From Atopsyche davidsoni (Eukaryota; Arthropoda; Insecta; Trichoptera; Hydrobiosidae): a stretch of DNA of 64,000 bases. The position numbers and the translations under genes were made by a program. The first letter of the stretch is position 1, and each line of letters begins with the position of its first letter. The stretch spans positions 7,317,501 to 7,381,500 of the forward strand of contig JAILWY010000014.1 of the NCBI GenBank assembly GCA_022113835.1. Direction: 5' to 3'. Below the pieces are notes generated by a model. The model made no database searches. It was not told where the DNA came from and worked only from the letters and a program-made list of their open reading frames with translations. Below, one piece after another: positions 1-11,290 of the stretch.

Positions 1-120
1 GCTAAATTAACAGTGGGCCACTCTGCTTCAAAGTTCAAGGCCAAGGTATATCACAGAACTTCGCACCTTCATCCAACTGATGGTACAAAATTAAAGCATT
101 ATTCATCTTATTATTGTAAG

Positions 121-168
121 CATTGTTCATCGAATGCGCGTCATTCTGTGACGGGCTATATTTCTAGT
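121..168 (+). repeat. Direct repeat copy 1 with CGTCA/TGACG stem
   Basis: This 48 bp segment recurs at 797-842 with one 2-base gap and a few substitutions. The shared core is TTCATCGAAT, then a CGTCA-loop-TGACG inverted repeat, then GGGCTATATTTCTAGT. Sequence similarity stops on both sides. It may be the end of a decayed mobile element or a duplicated regulatory module. I do not recognise the family. Confidence 0.7.
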
Positions 169-187
169 CTACTATAATAATAGCCAT

Positions 188-211
188 TGTGTGTGGGTGG
201 GTGTGTGTGTA
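188..211. repeat. (GT)n-like microsatellite
   Basis: An impure GT tract, with GGGT interruptions, is read directly on the plus strand just after the first 48 bp repeat. Confidence 0.8.
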
Positions 212-796
212 TGTTTCAGTTTTGGGTTCTCTATAGAATATCTTAAAATATACAACGCTGATTTTTTGCACGCAAGTTCAGTGAGATTTTCCGCAGTTAT
301 GTGCCGAATTTCAAGACGATAGGATAATATTTTCATTCATAAACTAATTAAATAAAACTATCAAATATGCTTTATGTACGAATTATATGATTCTGTTGTT
401 CACAGCGAGAATGTCAAATTTAGAATTTTTACAAAAAAACAAAATATGATGCTTCTAAGAAATTTCCAGCTTATGTCAGCTTGACACAAGTACCAATTTT
501 ATTTTTTAGTTGCGTTAGAAATTATTAATCACATCATTAATAACTTAAAATGCCTCCTAAAAAAATAACACCGTCTAAGCACAGCAAACGTAATTAAAAA
601 AGAATAGCACAATTGAACGTGATAAAGACTGCATCTAATAAAGAACAGTGCAGTGAAAGTGATTCGATGTTTGTGACACGAAATGTGATATTTCCTAAAA
701 TGGCTTTGCTTTCAAAATTAATATCCGGTTATTAAAAAAATATATGTACAAAATATTCATCTAATTGTCAGCTAAACATATGTTCAAACACTATTG

Positions 797-842
797 CATC
801 GTTCATCGAATACGTCATTTTATGACGGGCTATATTTCTAGT
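797..842 (+). repeat. Direct repeat copy 2 with CGTCA/TGACG stem
   Basis: This is the second copy of the repeat at 121-168. It keeps both arms of the CGTCA/TGACG inverted repeat, while the loop changes from TTCTG to TTTA. A short TA run follows. The roughly 630 bp between the copies is AT-rich with no coding frame, so if they are element ends the interior has decayed. Confidence 0.7.
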
Positions 843-2224
843 TATATATATATATAATATTCGTGTATTTGTACATTTGAAGGTGTAATTTTAATTCAAT
901 GCAAAGACAAAAAGCTCGGAAACACACAAACTGAAATGCGTTGACTAGGCTTAAAGCGCGCGGATATCTACTTAGCGATGAGTATTGTGAAATGAAATAA
1001 TTTAAAACGGTGTATACTACACGATTGCTAAACAAACTGTAAAGTTGCTTAATGCACTTAATAAATCAACACATTTTTTCACAGCATTGTATACAGACAG
1101 ATGATAATAAATCTGAATGGAAATGAACAAGTATTATGGGCAGCCATATTACAAGGAGTAACAGATCCCTTGTTTATGCTATCACACCGCTTTCAGTAGT
1201 TGCTTTTGATAGAAATGCATATAAATGGTAAACACGCGATGGAGAATCGTTACAAGATGTTCAGCCTTACCAAACATAACATTTCCACCATTAACCTCAC
1301 ATAATGAAGGTTTTAAACTATAGCTGTAACACGTTTTTATGAGAAAAATAACATTTGCATTTTCTCGTTCTAGAATTTTTCTATTATCTTAGGTTTATGA
1401 CACAACTGCTTGGTAACAAAATGCGGTACTAAATTCTTTCACCTGGCATAAAACTAACCGTACAAAGTTGGTTGTAATAAATTTGCGGATTATATGCAGG
1501 TCATAGAGGAATTTGCAATGTTGAAACACATTTTAATATTGTGTTGTTAAAACCTAATATTTATTTTAACCATAATATTATCTACGCATACATGTAACTT
1601 TTTATATTAAGATATGTAATTTATTAAATAATATGCAAATTAAATCCATATACACGATTTTGCACGAACACGAAGGCGAATGGATTTAACATTAAATTTA
1701 TTGGTTTAATTCGGTATGGTTCTCTGAAATGCACCAGAAATATCTAAGAAATTCATAAATATTGCAAAGCGGTTCGGAAATCGAGCAATTCAAGCACAAA
1801 TACCTTCGCTCCTGCAGAGGAGAATTAGATACAAGAAAAAAGTAACATATCTGCGGGCAAAGGAACGACGATCGCCACAGAAGTTAAATATTTTTGCTTT
1901 ATACAAAGTAACATAAAAGTCATTTGTATAGTATTGTTTAAATTACTTGTGCTTTCAGTTAAGACAGTATGTTATTTAACAGGCTCAAACTAATTACTAT
2001 CAAGTTGGATCGAAATGTCATATCTGTGTTTTATATAATTTATAAACACTTTGATCAATGATATCACGGTTAATTTAAAGTTAAAAATTATTATTTGATT
2101 ATGATGATGTATTAAAATTGATCCCAGGTACTTTTCAAAGCTATAAATAAATATTATTACGAACTTGATTAACGATAGCATTGGTCTGAAAACATAATTC
2201 AGGCATCAAATTCAATCAACACAC
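843..2224. other. AT-rich stretch, no gene seen
   Basis: Stop codons are dense in all six frames. I see no GC island, convincing splice pair or repeat here. Confidence 0.6.
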
Positions 2225-2470
2225 TCTATAATTTGACCGCAAGGAACTAACGGAAACCATGCCGATTACATCTGATTGTAATAGACAGAGAGAGACGTCT
2301 TCCACATGCCGTGACTCCCCGTGAAGTGGAAATAAAAAAACTAGTCTAGGAGTTTCGCTGCTCTCCGACGACCTGGACCAGAGCCAGGACGGGCCTCGAG
2401 GACGGGAAGAAAGCAACGCACCACGTGGCCAAACACCACGGCTGGACTATCGAATATTCAAATTTTGAGG
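2225..2470. other. GC-rich island with CACGTG, coding-like on plus strand
   Basis: This short GC-rich block in AT-rich surroundings contains one canonical E-box (CACGTG, about 2433-2438). From about 2350 all three plus-strand frames stay open. One reads as a plausible protein tail (LLSDDLDQSQDGPRG, then NAPRGQTPRLDYRIFKF and a stop). An AG (CTAGTCTAG) sits at the start of the block, but its pyrimidine tract is poor. Open frames are expected by chance where T and A are scarce, so this could be an exon, a decayed element or a regulatory island. Confidence 0.3.
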
Positions 2471-5171
2471 ATGTTTGTTTAGAGTCAGTTTATAGTTGTT
2501 GAGGCATAATTTATTTGGTACGAATGGTATGGAATGCGACACGAGGGAGACTTACCATTGTTATATAGTGAATGTAGATTTTTTTGCTACCGAAATGAAT
2601 ATGAAGCATTTCCTCACTTTCAGCTGTTGCTCGTATTGCATTGTTGCTACGAAAAGCTAAAATATTCAAAAAATATATTGATATTATGAAAAAAAATATT
2701 AATTTAGAAAGTGGAAAGTAGAAACTCCATCCAGCATGCACCTGGCTAGCGCGGCATAATGAGACATTTGCTTCGCTCACCGTTGCCCTATAAATTGACG
2801 TGAATATTTACTATTATTAAATGCGTGAAATCACTTTATAAACTTATGGCTTATTCTATTATAACGACATATACTCTTTAGAGCCTATTAATATATTCCT
2901 TTAAATGTTTGTTTATGCCTTTAATTAATATTCGTCTTTTTTGTTTCTAAGTCTTAATTTCTATTATTATATTTATGCTAGTTATGTTTACTAAATATTT
3001 TCTAACGTTTAACGGAAGATTATTTTCAATTTGATTATCTAAAAAATAAGTATGATTCATCTAGTGGTAAAATGAAAAAAAATTGTTATAATTTAAAAAA
3101 AGAGGGATTTTAAAAAATTATTGAGTTGTACTATAACTAAGAAAGTCTTAATATAAGGTCAATTAATATTTTAATCTCCAGAGAAAAACAACAGGTTTTA
3201 TTTAGTTAGTATGTTATTGAAATTTTAAAAAATGTGTAAAAAAATTGTTTTCCTCTTTTAATTGCATATAAAAGTGTCACTACACTTTTTTATCCATTGT
3301 TGGAGTCTTTAATTAACTTTTTTGTACATAATTGCATTTTGATTGTATATTTACAATTTATTCAGGAAATATTGTGATTTTAATAATGTAAAACTATAAA
3401 AAATATTTAAACACGATGTTTTCCTATAATCGATACAGTAAAACAACATGTACTATAGATTAACATTTAATTGATTGCTTACCAATAATTTTCTTGATTT
3501 ATTTCGTAAATAATGGGCAGAATAATAAAATTATTTAATACTTAATCAAAAAGTTATTTTTTCTGCGAATCGTCTGACATTTAAAACAATATCATATCTC
3601 CTTTTTTCTTTGTGTATAAGAGTTTAGGCGTTTATCAGTACACCACATTGTTTTAAAAATAATATTTGCAATGAAAATGGCTATTATTCAATTAAAAATT
3701 TACCTAATATGTACAGGAAACGCTGAATTCCCCCAATTGCGGACTGGATACTTAAAACACGAAGCAGGCAAGTTGACTGAGTACAAGCTATTCTCGTACA
3801 GACTAGCACAAAAATGCAAGGAAGGTGCGTTGACATGACCAACGTACGCGTTTAAGATCTTGGCAGCGACACAATGAACTGCATTCATTATTATAACAAT
3901 TAATTGAATCCATATATATATAACATTTTAATAATAATCCTAATTATAAAGGCAATATTTTTTATAACCTCCATTCCCGCGAAGACTTCTACTACTACTA
4001 AATACACGTTAGTAAAAAAAAAATTGACTAAATTATATAAATATTTTTTTACGCTTTCAAGGCAGTTCTTTTTAATCTTCACCCCACGGGCGGCAGTTAT
4101 CCATGATTAAATAATCTGCGTCAGATTAAAAGAGTCTGTAAACGTAGAACTCTATGTGAGTAGAAGAACGCAAGGGTTGATAGCAAGTAATTAAAAGTAA
4201 ACGGAGCCAATTGAGGCTTTGGACGGCTTGGTACGTCTCCAGAATTTGTAATGTTGAATATAAATAAATCAGAGAGAGCCTGCCTCAGAAAGCGTTTTTC
4301 TTGAGCCTTAACAGAACATAAAAAAACGCCTTGCCCGCATTTGTGTAGTGATTGAATAAATCTCTTGAAATAATAAGAAAACGTTTCCAGGTTGTTTTTA
4401 TATACATAAAACAAGATTCTGTCGTGTCGAAGATTTCCGTGAATGCATTTTTGTCATATTGCCAAGATTTTTTCACACTTCTTACAAAATATGTAAAAAA
4501 CTGAATTGGCTGATTATTTTACCGAGAATAAATAAAAAGTTGATTTACTATCAAAAGATAAATTCATAGTATTCATTTTTCTATCTCTTGTGTCTAGTTG
4601 CAATTTTATATTTGGTCCAAAATAATACAACAACGGTACTTAAAATAAAGCTAATCTAATGATCGCTCGGTACTTTAATTGCTTGATAAAAGCAGATCGA
4701 AAACTATACAAGACGTATATGATTTTTTGGGGTTAACGCCGATTGGTTACCACAAAATTGGAAATGACCGCCTGAATTCATCATTAAAGCATTCAATAAC
4801 AGTAAATATCCAATTACAGTAACAATACTGCAGGCAACAAGTAAATAGTAAAGTTATTTCTGTCGTCTGTCTGAGACTCTAAAACACGGTTAACTCAATG
4901 ATGCTAGAGATCGCAGATAATTGATGCCTGCGGCTATTTATTTCTCTACATTCACTTTATTTCAAGAATAGTTTAGCGTTCTAGATAAAATACGAGCTGA
5001 CTCAGTAAAATAATAATATATGAATCGTAGAATATCTTATTGCGATTCGTTATTAAAATACACATTAATCGGTCATCCGCATTAAAAATAGATTTATTAA
5101 TCAAATTATTAACTATTAATCAAAGATTCATTAATTTATTATATATATATATATATATGTAAAGAAATTCA
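2471..5171. other. AT-rich stretch, no gene seen
   Basis: Long homopolymer-rich AT sequence. Open frames are short and of the length expected by chance at this composition. An AT dinucleotide microsatellite lies at about 5139-5158. If the gene at 5429-6253 continues leftwards, this is intron. Confidence 0.55.
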
Positions 5172-5320
5172 ACAATATTTATGACAGAGAGTACTTGGTG
5201 GAATTCCATTTTAATATTTTTGAGTAAAATACTTGAGTGATTTTCCACATGTTCGTTTTTATTTGTGACCGGTTTCGCCAACCTTTCACGTTAACATTAT
5301 CAAACAGAGTCTCTGTTATA
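5172..5320. mobile_element. Solo half-arm of the fold-back repeat family
   Basis: Bases 5172-5310 match 43928-44066, the left end of the fold-back element, over 139 aligned positions with four differences and no gaps. Similarity ends abruptly at AAACAGAGT. Here the copy is bounded by short imperfect inverted ends, TATGACAGAGA at 5180-5190 and TCTCTGTTATA at 5310-5320, so it may be a complete small non-autonomous element and not just a broken arm. It lies just beyond the splice donor of the exon at 5429-6253, inside the presumed next intron. The high identity suggests recent mobility. Confidence 0.75.
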
Positions 5321-5428
5321 TTAATAAATCATCTAACAATCAATAAAATCTGTATTCATAAATATATCAATTAAGTTTTGCGCAAGGTTCAATAGGTTAC
5401 AATAAGAGCAGATAGAATATAAACTCAC

Positions 5429-6253
5429 CACTGAATCGTCAACGAATCCCGTATGACTGGCTGCGTGGACGACGCCGGTTGACAAGTGCAGGCTCGAGGT
5501 CAGGAGAGCGAACACCGGGAGGCTGTAGAACAACATCACTAGAGCACTCAACTTCCCGGCGACGCCACGCTTGCGGGCGCGGAGCGCGTCCTCGGTGCGG
5601 CGGCGCGAGGCTCCGGAGCTCGCCCCGCTGTCCCGGCTGTCCCGGCTGTCCCGGCTGTCCCCGCTGTCCCCGCTGTCCCCGCTGTCCCCGCGGCCGGCGA
5701 CCACTCGCGAGCAACCCGTCACGCCGTCGGCAACGATGGCCGGACTGTCGATGACTTCACTTTCATGGAGGATGCAGGGGAGGACACCGTGGCAGCCACC
5801 GCACTGGCCGCCGCCGCACTGCGCGCCCGGCGGGCCACGTCGCTGCTTCCTCTCGCCGTCCATTGTTTCGTCCGATATCCGATCAGGGTTTGGATTATTA
5901 TCGATTGTGATACTGCTTTTTGATTTGAGCCTCAGCGTCACGTCCGATGTCCATTTAGATTCTTCTTTAACATCCAGATAGTCTTCGAGGCATTCACTCG
6001 CGCGGCCGTGCATTTTGCGTTCGTGTCTCGAGTAAACTGCGTGTTCTACTTTATGATCGATATCTTTTTTATTTTCCGTTTCTTCACTTCGATCGGAGTA
6101 TGAATTGTTTGATCTTCTTTCCAGCGGATGCCTCGCGGCGACCTCCGATGTGGCCGGTGGCCCGTGACCCATCCCTTCCACGCTTTTGCGCGATATTTGT
6201 GAGTGTCGCGTTTTTCTCTTTGTCCGCGATGACGATGCGCAAGCTCTCGACAT
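5429..6253 (-). CDS. First or early coding exon of an unrecognised, probably membrane, protein
   Basis: An ATG-started frame of 275 codons runs to a strong donor (GTG|GTGAGT, intron from 5428) in phase 0. Residues 1-234 are hydrophilic. They include basic stretches near 10-24 and 220-234, an acidic/charged middle (about 55-135), a Cys/Gly cluster (about 146-160) and seven GDS/RDS units (about 189-209). Residues 235-263 form one hydrophobic segment (core LVMLFYSLPVFALLTSS), followed by SHTGFVDDSV. Positive charge before the segment fits a type II signal anchor. Alternatively Met240 could start a cleaved signal peptide, with the upstream part translated differently or not at all. The exon is GC-rich against AT-rich flanks, far longer than chance allows, and only this frame spans it. 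A TAG stop directly precedes the ATG in frame, where I place the splice acceptor, so the protein could continue from an upstream exon. Later exons lie outside the window. I do not recognise the family. Confidence 0.8.
5628..5690 (-). repeat. Nine-base coding tandem repeat (GDS/RDS units)
   Basis: Seven tandem 9 bp units, GGGGACAGC four times and CGGGACAGC three times on the minus strand, encode Gly-Asp-Ser and Arg-Asp-Ser units in the N-terminal part of the exon. The units differ by one base and sit in two blocks, consistent with slippage. An RGDS tetrapeptide occurs at the array start, but it is predicted to be cytoplasmic if the protein is type II, so an integrin role should not be assumed. 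Confidence 0.85.
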
Positions 6254-6296
6254 CTAGATAATATATAATTAAAATATTTGCTTTATTGTTAGTAAT
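6254..6296 (-). other. Splice acceptor with TACTAAC branch point
   Basis: Read on the minus strand, TTACTAAC (6288-6295) matches the strongest known branch-point consensus. It lies about 36 bases before ATTATCTAG, which ends at 6254. The next three bases are the ATG of the coding exon. The pyrimidine tract is T/A-mixed and weak, but branch-point spacing is ideal. This supports an upstream non-coding exon joined exactly at the start codon. Confidence 0.6.
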
Positions 6297-6479
6297 AGCT
6301 GACAGCCTGCTGGCAGATGTGCCTGACAATGCAGTCGGTTTACAAACGCAGCCAACTCGATATTAAATTTGCTTGTTTATAGTTAGGATCTCATCAGAGC
6401 GATCCTGCGTGGAAGCCGACAAAGCCGTTTAAATTAAACATAATCTTAGGAAATGTAAAAAGGCAATTCCTCCGGTAAT

Positions 6480-6570
6480 TGAGCACGAGGGACGGTGGGC
6501 TCGATAGGCGCTCGGCCGCCTCGCGCGACTGCTCCTCTGTTCCTCGGCTAATGTCAACTCAACATTTTCA
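6480..6570 (-). promoter_or_regulatory. GC-rich block 230-320 bp upstream of the coding exon
   Basis: A short CpG-containing block (GGCGCTCGGCCGCCTCGCGCG on the plus strand spans its centre) lies in AT-rich DNA shortly upstream of the minus-strand exon. It could be a proximal promoter giving an unspliced 5' leader, an alternative to the distal non-coding exon near 10.9 kb. No TATA box is evident. Confidence 0.3.
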
Positions 6571-9480
6571 CTGGAGTCATTTATTCTCAGGAGCTATCAT
6601 TGTCGCTTTGTTAATACGCAATTAACATTATTCAATAATTTTATTACTGCGTATTTATTTCAATTAAAATCTAATTTATTACGTAGACTAAAAATACAGT
6701 ACGGCAAGTGTTGTTTTGTAAATGCTGGAGAATTCTTCTGATTTCTGATTTTGGAGTGTTCCCGACAGGAAAATTTGAGAGAAAGTACCTGTAAATAAAA
6801 AAAAAATTACAATGGTTATATATATTCACACACACTTGAATATTAACACAATGGACTAAGTCAATAATTTTGTGTCTGAAATGCAGCAGATATGAACTTG
6901 CGTTTCAAAACAAAGCACCGGATAATCTCAAGGCTAAGAAACCAGTTACCAAAATTTGAACAAACCTAAATGTAGCGTAACAGTTAAGCTGCAACGGATT
7001 CTGAAAATAAGTAATGGCTTCCATGGAAATAACGCGTCCATGCAGCGACGTAGTCATCATTTTGTTATTCAGGCACGGACGAATGTGCAGCATATGAAAA
7101 GGAGGCATAATTAAATTCCTAATTTGTAAAACAAAGAACATAAATCAGATTAAGAGCATAAAAGGATTGGATGTGCTCCGAGCCGACAGTGAAAATCCAC
7201 AGACCAACTACGGATGGCTTATGTAACTTTTATGTTTGAACAATTTGTAGATTTCATCGCGAAAATTCCATCGCGGTTAGTTTTAAATCCTGTCGCGTTT
7301 AATTAAGTATGCTCACCGTCAAACTTTACAATACCGTGATTTAATATAAAAAATAACCAAACCATGTGTTATCTTAATTGTTTAGGTTCAAAAACGACAT
7401 ATTTCAAAAAAGTAACTGGATTAAAAAAAATCTGAGTAAAGCTTACAAGCAGTGTGAAAAAATTATATTATAATAAATTCATTGTATTTGTATTTATAAT
7501 TCGACTAGATTTTTTTCAGGGTTGCAATGCTGACTTACTATATATCATTGTGTTGTATACAATTAATATTTCTGCAGAGTTTTCAATTAAATATAGTAAT
7601 CATACGAGAACGTGTATTTTTTATTTAATACGAAGATGAATTTTGAAGTCTACTTAATAATATATTATGAAATGAAAATCCTTATAAGCCACAATGGTTT
7701 AGAATTAACTGAAGATTTACGTATAATTTTTAAAGCTTCTATCACACAGCGCCGCGCGAGGCCAACTCATGCTTAATTTTACAAGTATTTAATTAAATAC
7801 CACCGTTACAAATTGACTACAATTAGTAACTACAAAGAATTCCTAATATTACTGTGACTATGAATGCCTTGAAATCTCGCTGGAAGGAAAATAAAATGAA
7901 TTTCTACCAAGTCACTGCGGAGTATGGGCGTTGTTTCACTGCACCTAAATATATGAACTCGGTTCCCTGGTGATTGCGCTACCGGCATGTCCATTTATAA
8001 ATAAACAAACTCCATTATTCAGCAAGTATGTTAAGAATTCAGTTAAGAAACTCAGATATTTATTGGTTTGATTTGTAAAGAAACTAACAAACACTCGTGC
8101 TGTGTGCTAATATTTATTTTATTTAAAATAAATAGCTGTCAGTTTTTTGCCTCATTTTTTGTATCGACAAACTCACAATTTCCTTTTATAGGCCAATGAC
8201 AACAGTCTGCAATAAAAATACTATGATGTTTGAAACAACAATGCACATTGACCATACATTCAAGATTTTTATCACTAATTTTATCGATTTCAATATTTTT
8301 GAATGCATTTATATATAAAAGAAATAATTAATAATTCAATGTGTCAAGAGCAATGCTATACCGCTTATCGTATAGCTTAAAGGATTTTTTTTATTAACAT
8401 TTATTAAAATACGTGCCGCGAGCTAAGTTCAAATGTACGACCTTTGGGTTAAAACTCCCCCACTCGAACATAGAAACTGCTAGAAGATTTGGTCGCCGTA
8501 TTATGGAATTACATAAATATTTTATAGGTATGACTGTGTATTCCTTGAATTTATTTAAAGCGGGTGGAGTCTTGAAGTTGGGTGATAACGAAAATTGGTT
8601 TTCATTATATGTAAAGGGGATTTGATTTTGTGGTCTTGAAAAATTTATTTAAACTTTGAGGTATAAAAAGATATGAAATTGAAAAGTTTAGTGCTTTACT
8701 GCAAATTAATAATTATCCGAAATTAAAAACCAAAAATAAAAGTTCACGCTTTTAAAGTAGTATAAGTAATGTTTAAAATGGTAATTTTATTTAAATATTA
8801 AAACTGGCTTGTCCTTAATATTAGTGAATCGTGATTCGCCAAAATCCCAAAACTAATTATCTGATTAACCACTAGCTGAAATAAAAACTCTGACGTCCAA
8901 AATAAAGTTTTTTGTAACATAAACTTGAAAGTGATGGAGATGTTAGACTTAAAAAAGTAGTGTAAAAAAATATTTTATGGTATTTTTTGTATTAATGTTG
9001 ATATTCTCTTTTTTACCGCACAATGAGTGAAAACTAAAAAATCAATACTCAAAACTGAAAAAAATCAAACAAAGATACCAAATAAAAGTCTTATTTTTCT
9101 AATAAAAGAATATCATTGTATGAAGTTTGGTAGATAGACAAAGGGGGTATATTATATAATAGATAACATTTAATATTATTCAAAAAAGATAAGTCAAAAT
9201 AAAAAGGCCTATACTCTTATGTATATGGAAAGAATTTACTATAAATTTTTTTTTAAATATTTTTACATACTTCTAATATTAAAAATAAGTGACTTTTTTA
9301 ATTAAAATTTTATATTTTAATAAAATTTTATTTTAAGTAATTTGGATTTAAATTATTTTAAATAATTTGGATGCTTAAAAATATATGCGTTTATTTTTGA
9401 GATTATGCTGTAAGGCAACTATAGATTCTTACTTGAGAGTCGGCCCACCATGGAGTGCAAACTTTTACTTGCATGGAGCA
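6571..9480. other. AT-rich stretch, probable first intron
   Basis: No gene seen. If the 10.8 kb exon is spliced to 6254, this is intron. All frames are closed frequently and no repeat element was recognised. Confidence 0.5.
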
Positions 9481-9486
9481 TAGAGC

Positions 9487-9494
9487 TATAAATA
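9487..9494 (+). promoter_or_regulatory. Candidate TATA box (TATAAATA) with GC-rich downstream block
   Basis: CTATAAATAGGGCGG is followed within about 40 bp by a GC-rich run and an ATG at 9540 opening only 12 codons. The motif and the composition switch fit a core promoter, but no downstream exon is visible. Confidence 0.3.
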
Positions 9495-10800
9495 GGGCGG
9501 ATTGTAAACACAGGGACGGCGCGAGGCGTGGGGGGCACAATGACGAGGCGGAACGATTTCTACTTTAGCAATTCATAAAAATGTAGAAATAATGCTTAAT
9601 TGTGTAATTTATTTTTACTCTACCTTAATAGAAAGTTTCCTTAATAACGGAAAGTACAACGTGATTATCAATCTATTGCCATTAAAAATCTATAAACTTT
9701 ATAATTAATAATTTTTTAAAAAAAGGCATCTCAAAACCTGTTTAAACTGAGTAATTTATTATTGGTACAGTTTATTTAAATACACTATATTAACGATCAG
9801 CGCATTTTTATGCATAAATTGTATATGCAATCGATCAAATTGTACTTATTTATTAACGTTTTAAAGTCAGGTGTATAGTGTTATGCAACAAGTCATATTG
9901 TTTTTGCTTATTATGCAACACGAGTTACTGTTATAATCATGTACTTGAATAATTTATAAAGGTCAAAAAATATCGTGGAATTAAACTTCACCGAATAGTT
10001 TCCACCGCAAACCGCAATCTCAAAATCTAATCAAAGTTTCAATCGGGCGGAAGGGTAAGAAACACAACGACACACTAGTTGTTATCAATTACCTGTGTAA
10101 AAAGTAACTTTTGGCGAGTCAATTTTAAACCAATAAAAAAAAATCGGAAATGGTACTTTAACCAAAATGTATAATTATAATCTTATCAGCTGTCTATCGG
10201 ATGTGTGGCTTGTCCTATTCTAACCATAAAAAATATATTTATTTAATGGGGTCTAAGAACGTGCGGCCCTTTTTATAAGCTCACCTCGGGGCATCAATTA
10301 AAGGTTGATTTGATAACCTGGATGTGTACGAGGGCAGACTAATATCTTATTATTTAGCTCCGAGCATCCGATCTGGCGCCATATGTTGCTTTGGGTATTC
10401 CACTTTCATTTTTTAAAAGAATATGTACAACAGTTCAATATACTTAAACGGTTGCATTACTTACAAAAAACTGCTATGGCTATTAACTTAATTGGAATGC
10501 AAGTTTGTAACATGTAATCTGTCATATATTTTATATTTCTTAAATTAATTCAAGCTAATAAAAAAATGTGATCTTTTTTAAAGACATTCAGACATTTATG
10601 ATTCACTATAAATGTTCAATACTGAACCAGTATATTTCAGTTACAATATTAATAAAACATGGGACCTGCTTTCAAAAGAAAAATGTCAAAAAAGCACACC
10701 AAAAGAATATCTTGTTTAAAATATCCGATGTCGAGTAAACAAAGCTCACAAAAAAGATTTTAATTATCATAAATAATATCACTTTAAAATAATAACTTAC

Positions 10801-10932
10801 TTATGTAAATTATTCGCAAAGCGAAAATGCACGGGCCCTCACTGGAGTCCAGCGGGTCGATAAATCGATCAGTGCTCGGGAAAACTTCGCAACCAACGGC
10901 CGCACCACAAGAGCTCACCAACACAACTGAAC
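10801..10932 (-). promoter_or_regulatory. Candidate promoter and 5' non-coding exon
   Basis: On the minus strand, TTCAGTTGTG near 10932 matches the arthropod initiator (TCAGT). About 130 bases downstream, ACATAA|GTAAGT at 10801/10800 is a strong donor. The interval has GC-rich patches, and a CpG-rich block (11030-11290) lies just upstream. A second donor candidate, TTG|GTGAGC, sits near 10917. Splicing to the acceptor at 6254 would place the ATG at the start of exon 2 after a 4.5 kb intron. The start point and the exon pairing are inferred. Confidence 0.4.
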
Positions 10933-11029
10933 AAATCCATCAACTCACTCAACAAGAATACTGATCATAGACAACTAAAACAATAAGCGATTGTTTTTTT
11001 TTTTTTATATGCTTTGATAATCACTTCGG

Positions 11030-11290
11030 TTTCCCGCGCGCGCGTACTTTGAAGGAGTGGAGTTTTAATTCGAGACGTCTCGCGCACCTCCTCGCGGCGC
11101 CGCAGTACCCGGGCTACTGAGGCCTGGGCCGGTCGCTCGCCGCCAACTTCTCGCTCGGCGACCTCACTCCGGCCTGAGAAAGAGGTCCTATTTTTGCCAG
11201 GACTGCTTCGGCTCGATGTGCACACTCGACCGCTCGCAAGAAGGACCGCGGTAATCGGTGCTAATGTCCTTTGAAAGCGCTGCACTGTGT
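11030..11290. promoter_or_regulatory. CpG-rich island
   Basis: A GC-rich block, unlike its AT-rich neighbours, includes alternating CG runs near 11034-11044. A long minus-strand frame crosses it but contains no ATG, so I treat it as promoter or leader DNA upstream of the donor at 10800. Confidence 0.4.

Noticed and set aside
5479..5981. Two plus-strand frames of 91 and 136 codons opposite the coding exon
   Set aside because: They are antisense shadows of the GC-rich minus-strand exon, including its 9 bp repeat array.
10965..11285. 106-codon minus-strand frame in the CpG island
   Set aside because: It begins with GTG and contains no ATG. Open frames are expected in this GC-rich block.
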